From an uncultured bacterium (GTDB lineage Bacteria; Patescibacteriota; Minisyncoccia; Phycocordibacterales; CAIZLB01): a DNA stretch of 37,357 bases. A program made the translations under genes and the position numbers. The stretch lies in assembly GCA_903952785.1 (NCBI GenBank), contig CAJBHC010000076.1, positions 1-37,357 of the forward strand. The letters run 5' to 3'. A model generated the notes under the pieces. The model had not been told where the DNA came from, made no database searches, and was given only the letters and a program-made list of their open reading frames with translations. Of this stretch, positions 29,734 to 37,357 are shown piece by piece. Every line of letters starts with the position of its first letter. Position 1 is the stretch's first letter.

Positions 29734-29770
29734 ATTAACCAAAAGAGAGCCACGCCGGAGGGCGGGGCCA

Positions 29771-31036
29771 CTAAGGCAAAAACTGCTTCACCCATCCACC
29801 AATCAATTTCTTGAGCTTCTTAAATGCTCCCACCGCGCTTAGCCCATCCAAATTAATTCCGCTTCTATCATCTGGTGATGAGAAAGCTAAAATGGTTAGC
29901 CCGTATGCAACTGACCATTCAAATTCTCTGGCGATGCCCTTGAGGTTTCCTTCCAATTTTAATGTATGACGCTTTGATGGGAGGCGAAGTGCTTCTCGTG
30001 CTAATTCTTCAATATTCAAAAGTCCACTTCCTCCACCGGTTAAAATTATTCCAGCTGGCAATAGGCCGTTTCTATCAATCTTTTTTAAATGACCTTCAAT
30101 TAAATCAAAAATATCAGAAAGTCTGGCAATAATTATTTCATCCAATTTCTTTCTTGAAAATGTTGGAAGGGAAGAGTTTGATGATGAGTGTTGAGTATCA
30201 CCAGAGACTGACATTTTAATTTGATCCGCTTCCTCAATTGAAACCTTAAGACCTAGTGCAATATCATTTGTTATATCATTTGAACCAACTGGGAAAACTT
30301 CCATTGATACTGGAATATTATTTTCATAAACAATTATAGAACTAGTTTCTGATCCGATATTTAAAAGAATACATCCTGCAATTTTTTGAGTCTTTGTTAA
30401 GGAAACCAAACTTGCTGCAATCGGTGCAGCAACAATGTCTCGCATTTCAACGTTAGCATCATCGAAGGCGTTTAATAGATCAGTAAAGTGATGGGCGAGA
30501 CAAGTAATATAAAGAACCCTTGCTTCCAACTTCACACCCTTCAGTCCTTGAGGACGACCGAGAACTTTTCTTCCATCAACTTTATACTCAAGTGGAATTG
30601 AGTGAATTATTTTTCTATTTAAAATGTAAGTGCTGGGTAGTTCTTTTTCACTTTCTTCTATCGCACGCTTTACATCCAAATCAGTAATTTCAGAATCTGC
30701 CTTTGTGGTAACAACAGATCCAACTGCCACAATCGCTCCAAGTCCAACTCCTCCAATTGAAACATAAGCTTTCTTGATTGGGATACCAGAATTTTTCTCT
30801 GCGATGTTAACGGCGACTCTTATGCACTTGGATAACTCTGTTACATTTGTAACGTACCCATGTCTCATTCCTTTTGTCTCAACTGTAGCGGAGGCGATAA
30901 TTCTAGGTAGCGCACCAACACCTCTAGAGGAGTCCTTTTCCGATTGAAATGGAACAGGCTCAAGCTCTGTCACCAAAACTTTAATTTGATGAGTACCAAC
31001 ATCTATTCCAACTGCAAGATTGCGACCTTTTGCCAT
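29771..31036 (-). CDS. ftsA: cell-division protein FtsA
   Basis: 421 residues. Actin-like ATPase tethering FtsZ to the membrane. Phosphate-1 loop AVGIDVGTHQIKVLV at the N-terminus, SHS2/1C-type insertion (about 75-170, YVSIGGVGLGAIVAVGSVVT; EYKVDGRKVLGRPQG), CILLNIGSETSSIIVYENN (phosphate 2), IILTGGGSGLLNIEEL (adenosine motif). The C-terminus is the expected amphipathic membrane-binding helix (FKKLKKLIGGWVKQFL). ATG start. Same orientation as ftsZ, but the usual tight ftsAZ spacing is broken by the inserted small gene. Confidence 0.96.
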   Translation of the reverse strand: MAKGRNLAVGIDVGTHQIKVLVTELEPVPFQSEKDSSRGVGALPRIIASATVETKGMRHGYVTNVTELSKCIRVAVNIAEKNSGIPIKKAYVSIGGVGLGAIVAVGSVVTTKADSEITDLDVKRAIEESEKELPSTYILNRKIIHSIPLEYKVDGRKVLGRPQGLKGVKLEARVLYITCLAHHFTDLLNAFDDANVEMRDIVAAPIAASLVSLTKTQKIAGCILLNIGSETSSIIVYENNIPVSMEVFPVGSNDITNDIALGLKVSIEEADQIKMSVSGDTQHSSSNSSLPTFSRKKLDEIIIARLSDIFDLIEGHLKKIDRNGLLPAGIILTGGGSGLLNIEELAREALRLPSKRHTLKLEGNLKGIAREFEWSVAYGLTILAFSSPDDRSGINLDGLSAVGAFKKLKKLIGGWVKQFLP

Positions 31037-31166
31037 ATATGAGTTTATTATACACTAAAAATCATATAGTAAAATAGGCATTTTGTGTCAATTGTGTGTA
31101 TAAAGTTGGAAAAATGGTCTGAAAGTGTTTTTTAGTTTTATTTTTATGTTAAATCAAAGAATTAAT

Positions 31167-31976
31167 TTACTTATTTCCAAACCATTTTTCCTTCATATTA
31201 TCAAATTGATCTGCTGTAAAAGAGTCATTGTACATATGTACATCATCGTTACCGTATGTTTCCGGTGGTCTCAAAAGGTATAGTCTTCTATTTTGAGTAT
31301 CAAATAAAATGGCGTCTCCGCATATACTTTTTGGGCCAATAATTGTTGGTTTAAAACCAAAAACTTCTTCAGTCACAGCGTTTAATGATTCTATGGATTG
31401 TTCATATTCTGTTTCAAATTTATGAATATGTTGTTCGTGATACTTTCTTCTATCTTCTCCCCAGCCTTCATTGAATTGATCTTCATTCTTAAGCATCCCC
31501 CCAGTAATTACAACATCTACAGACCCTTCAATACAAAGACCCTTCAATTCTCTCATTCTTTCTCTTAATGCATCTTTAAATTCTTCTGTCGGGCAGATTT
31601 TAGGTGTTTGGTGTGTTAAAAAAGAAAGATCAACGGGTTCATCTTTACTTTTACCGACAACTACAGCGCTAGTGCAGTTCATCATTTCCTTGGTGTGCTT
31701 AGTCTTTCTATCTATCTTGGAAATGTATCCGCCACCGTTAGGAACCAAATTCTCTGGGTTGTCGCTTATGTCCGTTTCACCACCTCCTATCTCTCCAGTC
31801 TTAATCTTGGTTTCTACAAGTTTATTCATGTTGCAACAGTATATGTCCTCGGATCCGGCACAAACAACTATAGGGTTGAAACCTTCTTTTAAATGTCCAG
31901 CTTCTGTGTGGTTTTCTAATTTTATTTCATCATCGCTGTCTGGATTTATATCAGGTATTGATTGCTCTGTTTTCAT
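31167..31976 (-). CDS. unknown protein with a possible Cys-His (CheD/YfiH-like) active site
   Basis: 269 residues, no signal peptide. The core contains MMNCTSAVVVGKSKDE (Cys101) and, 21 residues on, LSFLTHQTP (His122). A Cys in an NC-S/T-A-V-V-V turn followed by a strand ending in His is the layout of the CheD/YfiH/CNF1 deamidase-hydrolase fold. This is inference from pattern only. Later parts: VDVVITGGMLK and a helix rich in Glu/His (YHEQHIHKFETEYEQSI), then FKPTIIGPKSICGDAILFD. Acidic N-terminus of about 30 residues. Monocistronic, 130 nt from ftsA. It could equally be an uncharacterised family without enzymatic function. Confidence 0.6.
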   Translation of the reverse strand: MKTEQSIPDINPDSDDEIKLENHTEAGHLKEGFNPIVVCAGSEDIYCCNMNKLVETKIKTGEIGGGETDISDNPENLVPNGGGYISKIDRKTKHTKEMMNCTSAVVVGKSKDEPVDLSFLTHQTPKICPTEEFKDALRERMRELKGLCIEGSVDVVITGGMLKNEDQFNEGWGEDRRKYHEQHIHKFETEYEQSIESLNAVTEEVFGFKPTIIGPKSICGDAILFDTQNRRLYLLRPPETYGNDDVHMYNDSFTADQFDNMKEKWFGNK

Positions 31977-32075
31977 ATTTATAATTATAACTTAGAAAAT
32001 TAGATTTTAGAATCTTCTGTGTAATTATTGTCGATATTTTTATTTATAACGGTAAATTTTAAATGAATCTTATTC

Positions 32076-32495
32076 CTATATCCCAAACAATTTCCTGACT
32101 TTAACCTCCTTTTTCTCCATTGTATCTCCATGATCATGTCCCTTTAGGTGAAATAGTCCGTGAATAAATAAAAACATTAAATAGTTTTTGGGAGTCCTTT
32201 CAAAGTCTTTTGATTTTTGAGTAGCCTTATCAATATTTATAAATATTTCCCCCATCTGACTTTTTTCTTTTAAATCATCTAGTGGAAAACTTAGTATGTC
32301 CGTTGTATAATCCTTTCCTCTGTGAACTCTATTTAAATCTCTCATCCTTTTTTTGCCGATGAAAGTCAGGCTAAGTTCATAGTTCTGACCCATGACTTTA
32401 TTTTTTATATTATCAAAAAGCACCCAGTCAAATTTGGGTGTCTTTTTGAGAGTTGAGGCAATCATGAAATTATCTTTATCGAAAACAATTTTCAT
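32076..32495 (-). CDS. ybeY: endoribonuclease YbeY (rRNA maturation factor)
   Basis: 139 residues, typical length. The zinc-binding signature near the C-terminus is FLFIHGLFHLKGHDHG with the three His of HGxxHLxGxDH. LSLTFIGKKRMRDLNRVHRG and TTDILSFPL are the other conserved blocks. Acts in 16S rRNA 3'-end processing and ribosome quality control. Last gene of the lepB-hisS-like-rpsU-ybeY run, 67 nt after rpsU. Confidence 0.95.
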   Translation of the reverse strand: MKIVFDKDNFMIASTLKKTPKFDWVLFDNIKNKVMGQNYELSLTFIGKKRMRDLNRVHRGKDYTTDILSFPLDDLKEKSQMGEIFINIDKATQKSKDFERTPKNYLMFLFIHGLFHLKGHDHGDTMEKKEVKVRKLFGI

Positions 32496-32562
32496 GTCAT
32501 TTGGTGGGGTAGTGTGGGGTAAAATTAGAGTTTTAAGCTTCCACTAATCAGCCCCAATTAGA

Positions 32563-32802
32563 TTATCTTTTTTTCTTTGAAACAGGTAATTTACCTAGCT
32601 TTGCTAGCTTCTCCATTTCTGTACGGCGGCGAAGTCTCTCAAGAGTTGACTTCTTAACCTTGTAAGGTGAAAGAGTTCTATCAGAATATCTAATAGCTCT
32701 AACCTTGTTTAAAACACCAGACTCTTGCACGCGCTTTGTAAAGCGACGTAGAACTGATGATCCACTTTCATTTGCGTGTTTATCTACTGAAACATTTGTC
32801 AT
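32563..32802 (-). CDS. rpsU: small ribosomal subunit protein bS21
   Basis: 79 residues, highly basic. SVLRRFTKRVQESGVLNKVR, YSDRTLSPYKVKKSTLERLR and a Lys-rich tail (KLGKLPVSKKKR) match bS21, which helps the 30S subunit start translation. Lies 29 nt after the HisRS-like gene and upstream of ybeY in one probable operon. Confidence 0.9.
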   Translation of the reverse strand: MTNVSVDKHANESGSSVLRRFTKRVQESGVLNKVRAIRYSDRTLSPYKVKKSTLERLRRRTEMEKLAKLGKLPVSKKKR

Positions 32803-32831
32803 ATGAGCATTAATTTAACACAATGGAGGAA

Positions 32832-34208
32832 TTATAGCAACTTTTGCAGATATTCAATTAAGTCTTGAACTTTAATGGTTTCTTGGACTCTAGTGTTCAT
32901 ATGTCTCACCGTCACAGAGTTCTCAATAGCCTCCTTTTGTCCCAGTATTAGAATGTAGGGGACAGCCAGTTTCTCAGCTGCTGCAATCTGGCTCGTAATC
33001 TTATCTCTTGAAAGAGCTTGGTGAACCGGAATTTTGGCAACCCTAAGCATCTCCATAATTGAGAGCGATTTTAGCTTTGCATCATACCCAAGGTGGATAA
33101 AATAGAATTTTATATCCTCAACTGCGATAGTCTTGGGAACTTTTCTTGCTAGATCAGCTTCAATCATAAGGTGGGCACCAATTGCTGGTACATCCTTCTT
33201 GCCCCACGCCTTTTTTGACACTGAGTTGTATCTCTCTCCAATTGCAAGTATCTCCTTTTTGTCTTGTCTGCCTTTGATTGTAAAAGCCGTGATTTGGAAA
33301 ACAGTTCCACCAGCGTAAAGCCCGCTACCAATTAGGCTGTGATTAATTATATATGGTAGGTTTAATGATTCAATGTACTCAAGAACCTCTCTAAAATGTT
33401 CCCTATATTCTTCAGTTAAATAACTTATTGGCTTTGGTGCAGCGTCTTGGATTGCAAGACATTCGTCGTGGTCACACGAAACGGTGCTCATTAGATCTTT
33501 CTTGAAGGCATGTTTACAAGGGGTTGCGAGCTCGCCAAGATTTTTCTTAAAATATAAACTGTATTCTTTTGCAAATTTTGTAAAACAATCTTTATCCCCT
33601 AAAGAGTTGATTTCAATTAGAAGCTCACCCTTATCGACATGATCTTTTAAAATTACATATGAAGTTTCAATAATCATCGCATCAGCAATACTCTTTGCGT
33701 TACCAAGAATATGCATTGAAAAGATATGATCTTTATTCTTTTCTTTATTTTTATCGAAGTGGCTATTACCATAAAGGGGACCACTGTGACAGATCATTGG
33801 GGGCTGAACCAAATCTGACATCTCTTTATTAACATACGCTCTGGTAACGGAGACATATTCTTCAAGAAAATTCTCAAATCTTAAAGAGCCGATTATTTCA
33901 TCTTTGTTTACTCTTTTTGCGCCCACTTTAAAGCCTTTTGCCTTAACGATGTCTTCCTTTTGAACACTAAGGCCTGCAAAAGGTACAAAACCATAGTGAC
34001 GAGCTGAGGCTTCTGCAATCTTATGAACCTTGTCTATTGGGTCCGGCTTCTCCTCGACAATGGGTTTTGCCTTCTTGCTAAAGGTGTGGCTTTTAATATG
34101 TTGTGTTTCTAATTTAGCCTTATTTATAGCCTTAGTTTTTTCTTTTTTTGGTAAATTACTGTGAACACTTGTTTTTGACATATGTTTGTTTTTGTTGTTT
34201 TTAGGCAT
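32832..34208 (-). CDS. degenerate class II (HisRS-like) protein with HGTP anticodon-binding domain
   Basis: 458 residues. A Lys-rich N-terminal extension of about 50 residues precedes a class II synthetase-like core and a clear His/Gly/Thr/Pro-type anticodon-binding domain at about 365-458 (FYFIHLGYDAKLKSLSIMEM; VPYILILGQKEAIENSVTVR). Catalytic signatures of HisRS are lost: the motif-2 region reads GPLYGNSHFDKNKEKNKDHI without the usual Arg, and the HisA-type stretch is GSGLYAGGTVFQI instead of RGLDYYTGxVFE. The Cys/His-rich loop (ATPCKHAF; TVSCDHDECLA) could bind zinc. Charging activity is therefore doubtful; more likely a regulatory or ribosome/tRNA-binding paralogue. Lies between lepB (13 nt) and rpsU. 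Confidence 0.8.
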   Translation of the reverse strand: MPKNNKNKHMSKTSVHSNLPKKEKTKAINKAKLETQHIKSHTFSKKAKPIVEEKPDPIDKVHKIAEASARHYGFVPFAGLSVQKEDIVKAKGFKVGAKRVNKDEIIGSLRFENFLEEYVSVTRAYVNKEMSDLVQPPMICHSGPLYGNSHFDKNKEKNKDHIFSMHILGNAKSIADAMIIETSYVILKDHVDKGELLIEINSLGDKDCFTKFAKEYSLYFKKNLGELATPCKHAFKKDLMSTVSCDHDECLAIQDAAPKPISYLTEEYREHFREVLEYIESLNLPYIINHSLIGSGLYAGGTVFQITAFTIKGRQDKKEILAIGERYNSVSKKAWGKKDVPAIGAHLMIEADLARKVPKTIAVEDIKFYFIHLGYDAKLKSLSIMEMLRVAKIPVHQALSRDKITSQIAAAEKLAVPYILILGQKEAIENSVTVRHMNTRVQETIKVQDLIEYLQKLL

Positions 34209-34221
34209 CTTTCCCTATACC

Positions 34222-34860
34222 TTACTGCTTTTTGCTAAATTCCTCAAGTCCTCCAGGAAAAAGACCTAATTTTGGAAATGGATACAATCTAAGGAGCGCC
34301 CTTCCTGTAATGTCTTCCCTTGGGAGCGCCCCCCAGCTTCTTGAGTCAAAACTAACCTCTCTATTGTCTCCCATGACAAAATATTCCGTATCCCCAAGAG
34401 TCTTGTCTGTCACCTTATCGCTATTAAACTTTACATAAGGCTCATCTAGAAGAATTCCTTCAGGATTCTCTGTGTTGTATATGTAAGTTTGTTTTGCTGC
34501 AACAACAATACGTTCCCCAGGAAGACCCACAATTCTCTTAATAAAATATTTGCTAGTTTCAAATGGAGGACGAAGTACTACAACGTCACCCCGCTTTGGA
34601 GATTGAAGTTTGTAAGTAAGTTCATCGACAATTAAATAATCATTTGTTGAAAAGCTGGGATCCATGGAAGCTCCATCAACCAAAAAAGGTTCAGCGACAA
34701 AAAATCTAATTCCTAGAAAAATTAGAAGTGTTATAACGGTGAATCTCCAAAAGCCCTCATCCTTCTTTTTTGTTTTCTTCGAACTTTTATTCGTAGCTTC
34801 TATTTCAACACCCTCGTCATCTTGTGTCTCATTTTCAACTTCATTTTTGTGCAAATTCAT
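34222..34860 (-). CDS. lepB: signal peptidase I
   Basis: 212 residues from the ATG at 34860. A longer in-frame opening to 34983 runs into the divergent pth gene and is rejected. Removes signal peptides from exported proteins at the membrane. An N-terminal acidic/Lys-rich cytoplasmic part, one membrane helix (about 38-56, FTVITLLIFLGIRFFVAEPF), catalytic Ser65 in DGASMDPSF, catalytic Lys108 in YFIKRIVGLPGERI, and GDNREVSFDSRSWG. First gene of the minus-strand operon. Serves the many signal-peptide proteins in this window. Confidence 0.95.
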   Translation of the reverse strand: MNLHKNEVENETQDDEGVEIEATNKSSKKTKKKDEGFWRFTVITLLIFLGIRFFVAEPFLVDGASMDPSFSTNDYLIVDELTYKLQSPKRGDVVVLRPPFETSKYFIKRIVGLPGERIVVAAKQTYIYNTENPEGILLDEPYVKFNSDKVTDKTLGDTEYFVMGDNREVSFDSRSWGALPREDITGRALLRLYPFPKLGLFPGGLEEFSKKQ

Positions 34861-34897
34861 AATATGTGTGAGATTATACCATAATGTTATTAAATGA

Positions 34898-34903
34898 TAT
34901 AAT
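34898..34903 (+). promoter_or_regulatory. -10 box (TATAAT) of pth
   Basis: Perfect TATAAT ending 6 nt before the pth ATG, predicting a leaderless message; the -35 is poor. On the opposite strand another TATAAT (34873-34878) lies 12 nt before the lepB ATG, so the 49-nt gap holds both promoters. Confidence 0.45.
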
Positions 34904-34909
34904 AATTTT

Positions 34910-35527
34910 ATGTATATAATTGTAGGATTAGGAAATCCAGGGGAAGAATATGAATCGACAAGACATAACGTTGGCAGGTTCATAGCCTCTGCATTTGCAA
35001 AGCAGTATGAATTACCAGATTTTTCTTATGACAAGAAGTTTTTGGGATTGGTATCTAAGGGGGAAATTACGGCGGGGAAAGGGAAGAGTAAGGTGGAGGA
35101 AAAGGTCATTGTGATTTTACCCGAGACATTTATGAATAAAAGCGGAAAGTCTTTGGCTGATTTAATTACGAGTGAAAAGAAAGCAGAACATCTGATTGTA
35201 ATTCAAGATGATTTGGATTTACCATTTGGAACAGTTAAAATGGTTTTCAACAGAGGGATGGGAGGACATAAGGGGTTGGAATCAATTAAGAGAGCTATTA
35301 AGACGGAAGCTTTTATCAGAGTAAAGGTTGGTGTTTCTCCAACAACTCCAACCGGAAAAATTAAAAAACCAAAAGGGGAGGATAAGGTGGTGAAGTTTAT
35401 TCTAGGAAAGTTTAAGGACGATGAAATGAAGGAGTTAAAAAAGATTGCAAAGAGGGTGGTTGAAGGATTGTATGTGACTATAACTGAGGATAGATTTAAA
35501 GCGATGAATAGTTTAAATACGAATTAA
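34910..35527 (+). CDS. pth: peptidyl-tRNA hydrolase
   Basis: 205 residues. Releases peptides from prematurely dropped peptidyl-tRNA. IIVGLGNPGEEYESTRHNVG with Asn9 and catalytic His19, VILPETFMNKSGKSL, VIQDDLDLPFGTVKMVFNRG and GGHKGLESI are all present. Lys-rich insertions (GEITAGKGKSKVEEK; TPTGKIKKPKGEDKV) make it a little longer than the E. coli protein. ATG start, leaderless-looking. Followed after 4 nt by the HEKGH protein gene. Confidence 0.96.
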   Translation: MYIIVGLGNPGEEYESTRHNVGRFIASAFAKQYELPDFSYDKKFLGLVSKGEITAGKGKSKVEEKVIVILPETFMNKSGKSLADLITSEKKAEHLIVIQDDLDLPFGTVKMVFNRGMGGHKGLESIKRAIKTEAFIRVKVGVSPTTPTGKIKKPKGEDKVVKFILGKFKDDEMKELKKIAKRVVEGLYVTITEDRFKAMNSLNTN

Positions 35528-35531
35528 TAAA

Positions 35532-37286
35532 ATGAGAAAAGGATATCCAGCACTAGAGCATTATGGAAAGCCGGCGGATGCTATTGAGGAGGTGGATTCA
35601 ACTGTGTCATCAAAAAGCGGCGGGACGGCGGAGGGTGTTGATGAAGATTCTGCTTTTAAAGCTCGGGATGGTGAGAGCGAGAAGGCTGAATCTGGTGACG
35701 ATGATGTAGGGGGTGCTGGGAATGAAGAAAACGATGAAGACAGTGGTGATTATTTTGATGATACACCAGCTTCTATTAAAACCAGAGATTACTCTAAAGA
35801 GGCCTCTGAACTTTGTGAATCTTTTGAAAAAAAGATTGATTTTGTGACGGATTTATGGAGGCAGATTGAGAGCCCTGAGGTGGCGGATTTGCCGTTGGCG
35901 GAGTTTAGGTATCGAGCTACCCAAATGCTAACTGATTTAGAGAGGGTGGTTTCTAATTCACATAATCTGCGAGCGGAATGTGAAAAAAAGATTAAAGAAA
36001 TTAGGGAGGTTACTGTCGCTATTGAATCTGAAAATATTAAGAAAAAAAGAGGCGAAGCTATTCCAGAGGGACTTATTGATATTCTTAAATCTAAACAAGT
36101 AAAACTAAGAGAAGGTCTTAGGGGTAGACTAAACAACCCTGATTTTGAATTCGTGCATCATTTTTTAGTCATCATTTCTGGAATTTATTTGAAAAAAACT
36201 AAAATAGAGCCGTTGAGAGAACTTCCAATTCAGCAAGACAAGGCTCAGGCAGGTCTGGAGTTTTGTAGGCGCTTAGAGTCTTTTGGTTTTGAATCTGAGT
36301 ATGGTTATGATTCAAGATGTCCAACTGCAGTCAATGAAAATATTAAAAGATTACTAGATTTTTTGAAGGCAAAAGTTGCTGCGGGGGAGAATATATTTAA
36401 TTTTATAAAGATAGATCCATACGATATTGTTTTTAATCTAGATCGGGAAGATTTTGATAAAATTTATATTAGTAAAAACTTTCAAAAAAAAGATGGTAAA
36501 CAAGGTCAAGAAAATAAAGACTTAAAAGTACTTGGTGTTAATTTTCCCAACACTCCAATAATTCTTTTGGCTAAAGGGGATAAAGACATTTCAGAAGAGC
36601 ATTTAAGAGGTACGGAAATACATGAAAAAGGACATAATTTAATTGGAATAACAGAGGAGGTTGAAGGGTTTGATATTCACAATGTTGTGTACCAAAAATC
36701 TTTTGTGAATGGCCTACGTAATAAAGATGGAGAATTTAAGAAACTTTATGAAGAAGGTAAAAGTAAGGATGCCGAGGATGTAGTAAGAAAATATATGAGA
36801 AAGGCAATCAATAAGCTGAACGGAGAGATTTCTGCTGATGCTAAAAATATCGTACTCGGCTATCCTGAGACAATCGCTTTTTATGTTAGAGAATTAATTT
36901 TTGGGTTAGACCAGTACGTTGCTGAGTATAGTAAGGTGGTACTACCCGAAGCGGAAAATAAAATAAAAAATTTATTTCTAGACATTGTTCAAGAGGAGAC
37001 AAGATCTATGATAGCTAAGGGAACAGATTTGTTTGTTAAAATGACCACTTATGCTTACGTTGCAAGAAAGTATGGGTTGGAAGATGAATTTTGTTCAGCA
37101 CTTGTTCTAATGCCAGATTCTGAAAAATATTTAAGCAGAATTTTAAGTATCAAATTAGGTGATAAGTTTGATTTTGTATTAGCAAATAGGGAAATTAATC
37201 CAGCCAAACTTTTTGCTGGTGCGCCGTGGTGGCTCAAGAATGGTTTTTCTAAATATTTTGGTCCAAATAGTGTTGCAGTGGGGTAG
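35532..37286 (+). CDS. large protein with a zincin-like HEKGH motif
   Basis: 584 residues, not recognised. Residues 1-75 are acidic and disordered (Ser/Glu/Asp/Gly-rich). About 80-200 are helical, heptad-like (KIDFVTDLWRQIESPEVADL; VESNIKKK-type repeats). At 364-368 the sequence GTEIHEKGHNLIGITEEVEG gives HExGH with downstream Glu residues, the form of a gluzincin/metallopeptidase helix (HEXXH). The rest is helical (GYPETIAFYVRELIFGLDQY; DIVQEETRSMIAKGTDLF). No signal peptide, so cytoplasmic if real. Starts 4 nt after pth, hence co-transcribed. Protease activity is inferred from the motif alone. After the stop only 71 nt remain. Confidence 0.7.
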   Translation: MRKGYPALEHYGKPADAIEEVDSTVSSKSGGTAEGVDEDSAFKARDGESEKAESGDDDVGGAGNEENDEDSGDYFDDTPASIKTRDYSKEASELCESFEKKIDFVTDLWRQIESPEVADLPLAEFRYRATQMLTDLERVVSNSHNLRAECEKKIKEIREVTVAIESENIKKKRGEAIPEGLIDILKSKQVKLREGLRGRLNNPDFEFVHHFLVIISGIYLKKTKIEPLRELPIQQDKAQAGLEFCRRLESFGFESEYGYDSRCPTAVNENIKRLLDFLKAKVAAGENIFNFIKIDPYDIVFNLDREDFDKIYISKNFQKKDGKQGQENKDLKVLGVNFPNTPIILLAKGDKDISEEHLRGTEIHEKGHNLIGITEEVEGFDIHNVVYQKSFVNGLRNKDGEFKKLYEEGKSKDAEDVVRKYMRKAINKLNGEISADAKNIVLGYPETIAFYVRELIFGLDQYVAEYSKVVLPEAENKIKNLFLDIVQEETRSMIAKGTDLFVKMTTYAYVARKYGLEDEFCSALVLMPDSEKYLSRILSIKLGDKFDFVLANREINPAKLFAGAPWWLKNGFSKYFGPNSVAVG

Positions 37287-37357
37287 GTGGTAGAGAAAAT
37301 ATTGCATGAACTTGACGGTAAACACTGATCATATATAATTGTATTAATCCTTAGAAA

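Noticed and set aside
34861..34983. Longer lepB start adding 41 residues
   Set aside because: It would overlap the pth start region on the other strand, has no membrane-protein logic, and the internal ATG at 34860 fits the -10 box at 34873-34878.
1..37357. Alternative genetic code with TGA as Gly (as in SR1/Gracilibacteria)
   Set aside because: Recognised genes contain no in-frame TGA at Gly positions and end normally.

Overview
The window looks like a chromosomal piece of a Patescibacteria/CPR-type bacterium (Parcubacteria-like). This is inferred from: low GC; short or stripped-down housekeeping genes (a 780-residue ValRS without a C-terminal arm, a TsaD with an inserted helical segment); leaderless-looking starts; four tRNA genes without encoded CCA; giant Asn/Thr/Ser-rich surface proteins; and many orphan small proteins. 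TGA behaves as a stop throughout, so the standard bacterial code applies.

Layout. 1-2.7 kb: coiled-coil protein, RlmI-like methyltransferase, small membrane protein, tRNA-Phe. 2.8-4.6 kb: two minus-strand single-gene units for exported proteins, each with a perfect sigma70-type promoter, a terminator and a homologous ~200-nt structured leader. 4.6-10 kb: Hsp20, PrsW-like protease, ValS and TsaD. 10-20.4 kb: a DUF2207 membrane protein, then an 8.3-kb gene for a secreted giant protein with 21 Asp-box-like blades in three blocks of seven (three predicted beta-propellers) separated by Cys-containing Ig-like modules; it is split by a -1 frameshift at an A7 tract. 20.4-25.7 kb: a frameshifted SMR-like transporter, tRNA-Glu, tRNA-Ser, a metal-type locus (CooC-like ATPase plus Cys-rich peptide, divergent from a Fur-family regulator, with two matching operators), a PEP-CTERM protein, a DUF1653-like pair and tRNA-Val. 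25.7-37.3 kb: TrxB, a BRCT-like mini-protein, a broken GNAT, FtsZ and FtsA with a small gene cassette between them, a possible Cys-His deamidase-fold protein, YbeY, bS21, a degenerate HisRS-like protein, LepB, and divergently Pth and a HEKGH protein.

Most unusual features: (1) tRNA-Ser and tRNA-Val are each followed by a 167-177-nt element that ends in an exact copy of that tRNA's own 3' end. Both elements can be folded into the same plan, in which the tRNA copy pairs with a complementary 5' strand. (2) Two unrelated exported-protein genes share a structured 5' leader with a covarying pair. (3) The giant protein has a 7+7+7 blade layout and a slippery A7. (4) A Fur-type regulator controls a CooC-like/Cys-rich pair through two TGCAA-N5-TCGCA operators that resemble nickel (Nur) boxes.

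Many genes are arranged as probable operons (lepB-hisS-like-rpsU-ybeY; valS-prsW; pth-HEKGH protein; Cys-rich peptide-CooC). They alternate with self-contained, more GC-rich single-gene cassettes that look acquired. Three genes look broken by frameshift or stop (SMR, GNAT, the 3.9-4.3 kb gene), besides the giant gene; sequencing or assembly error cannot be excluded for any of them.
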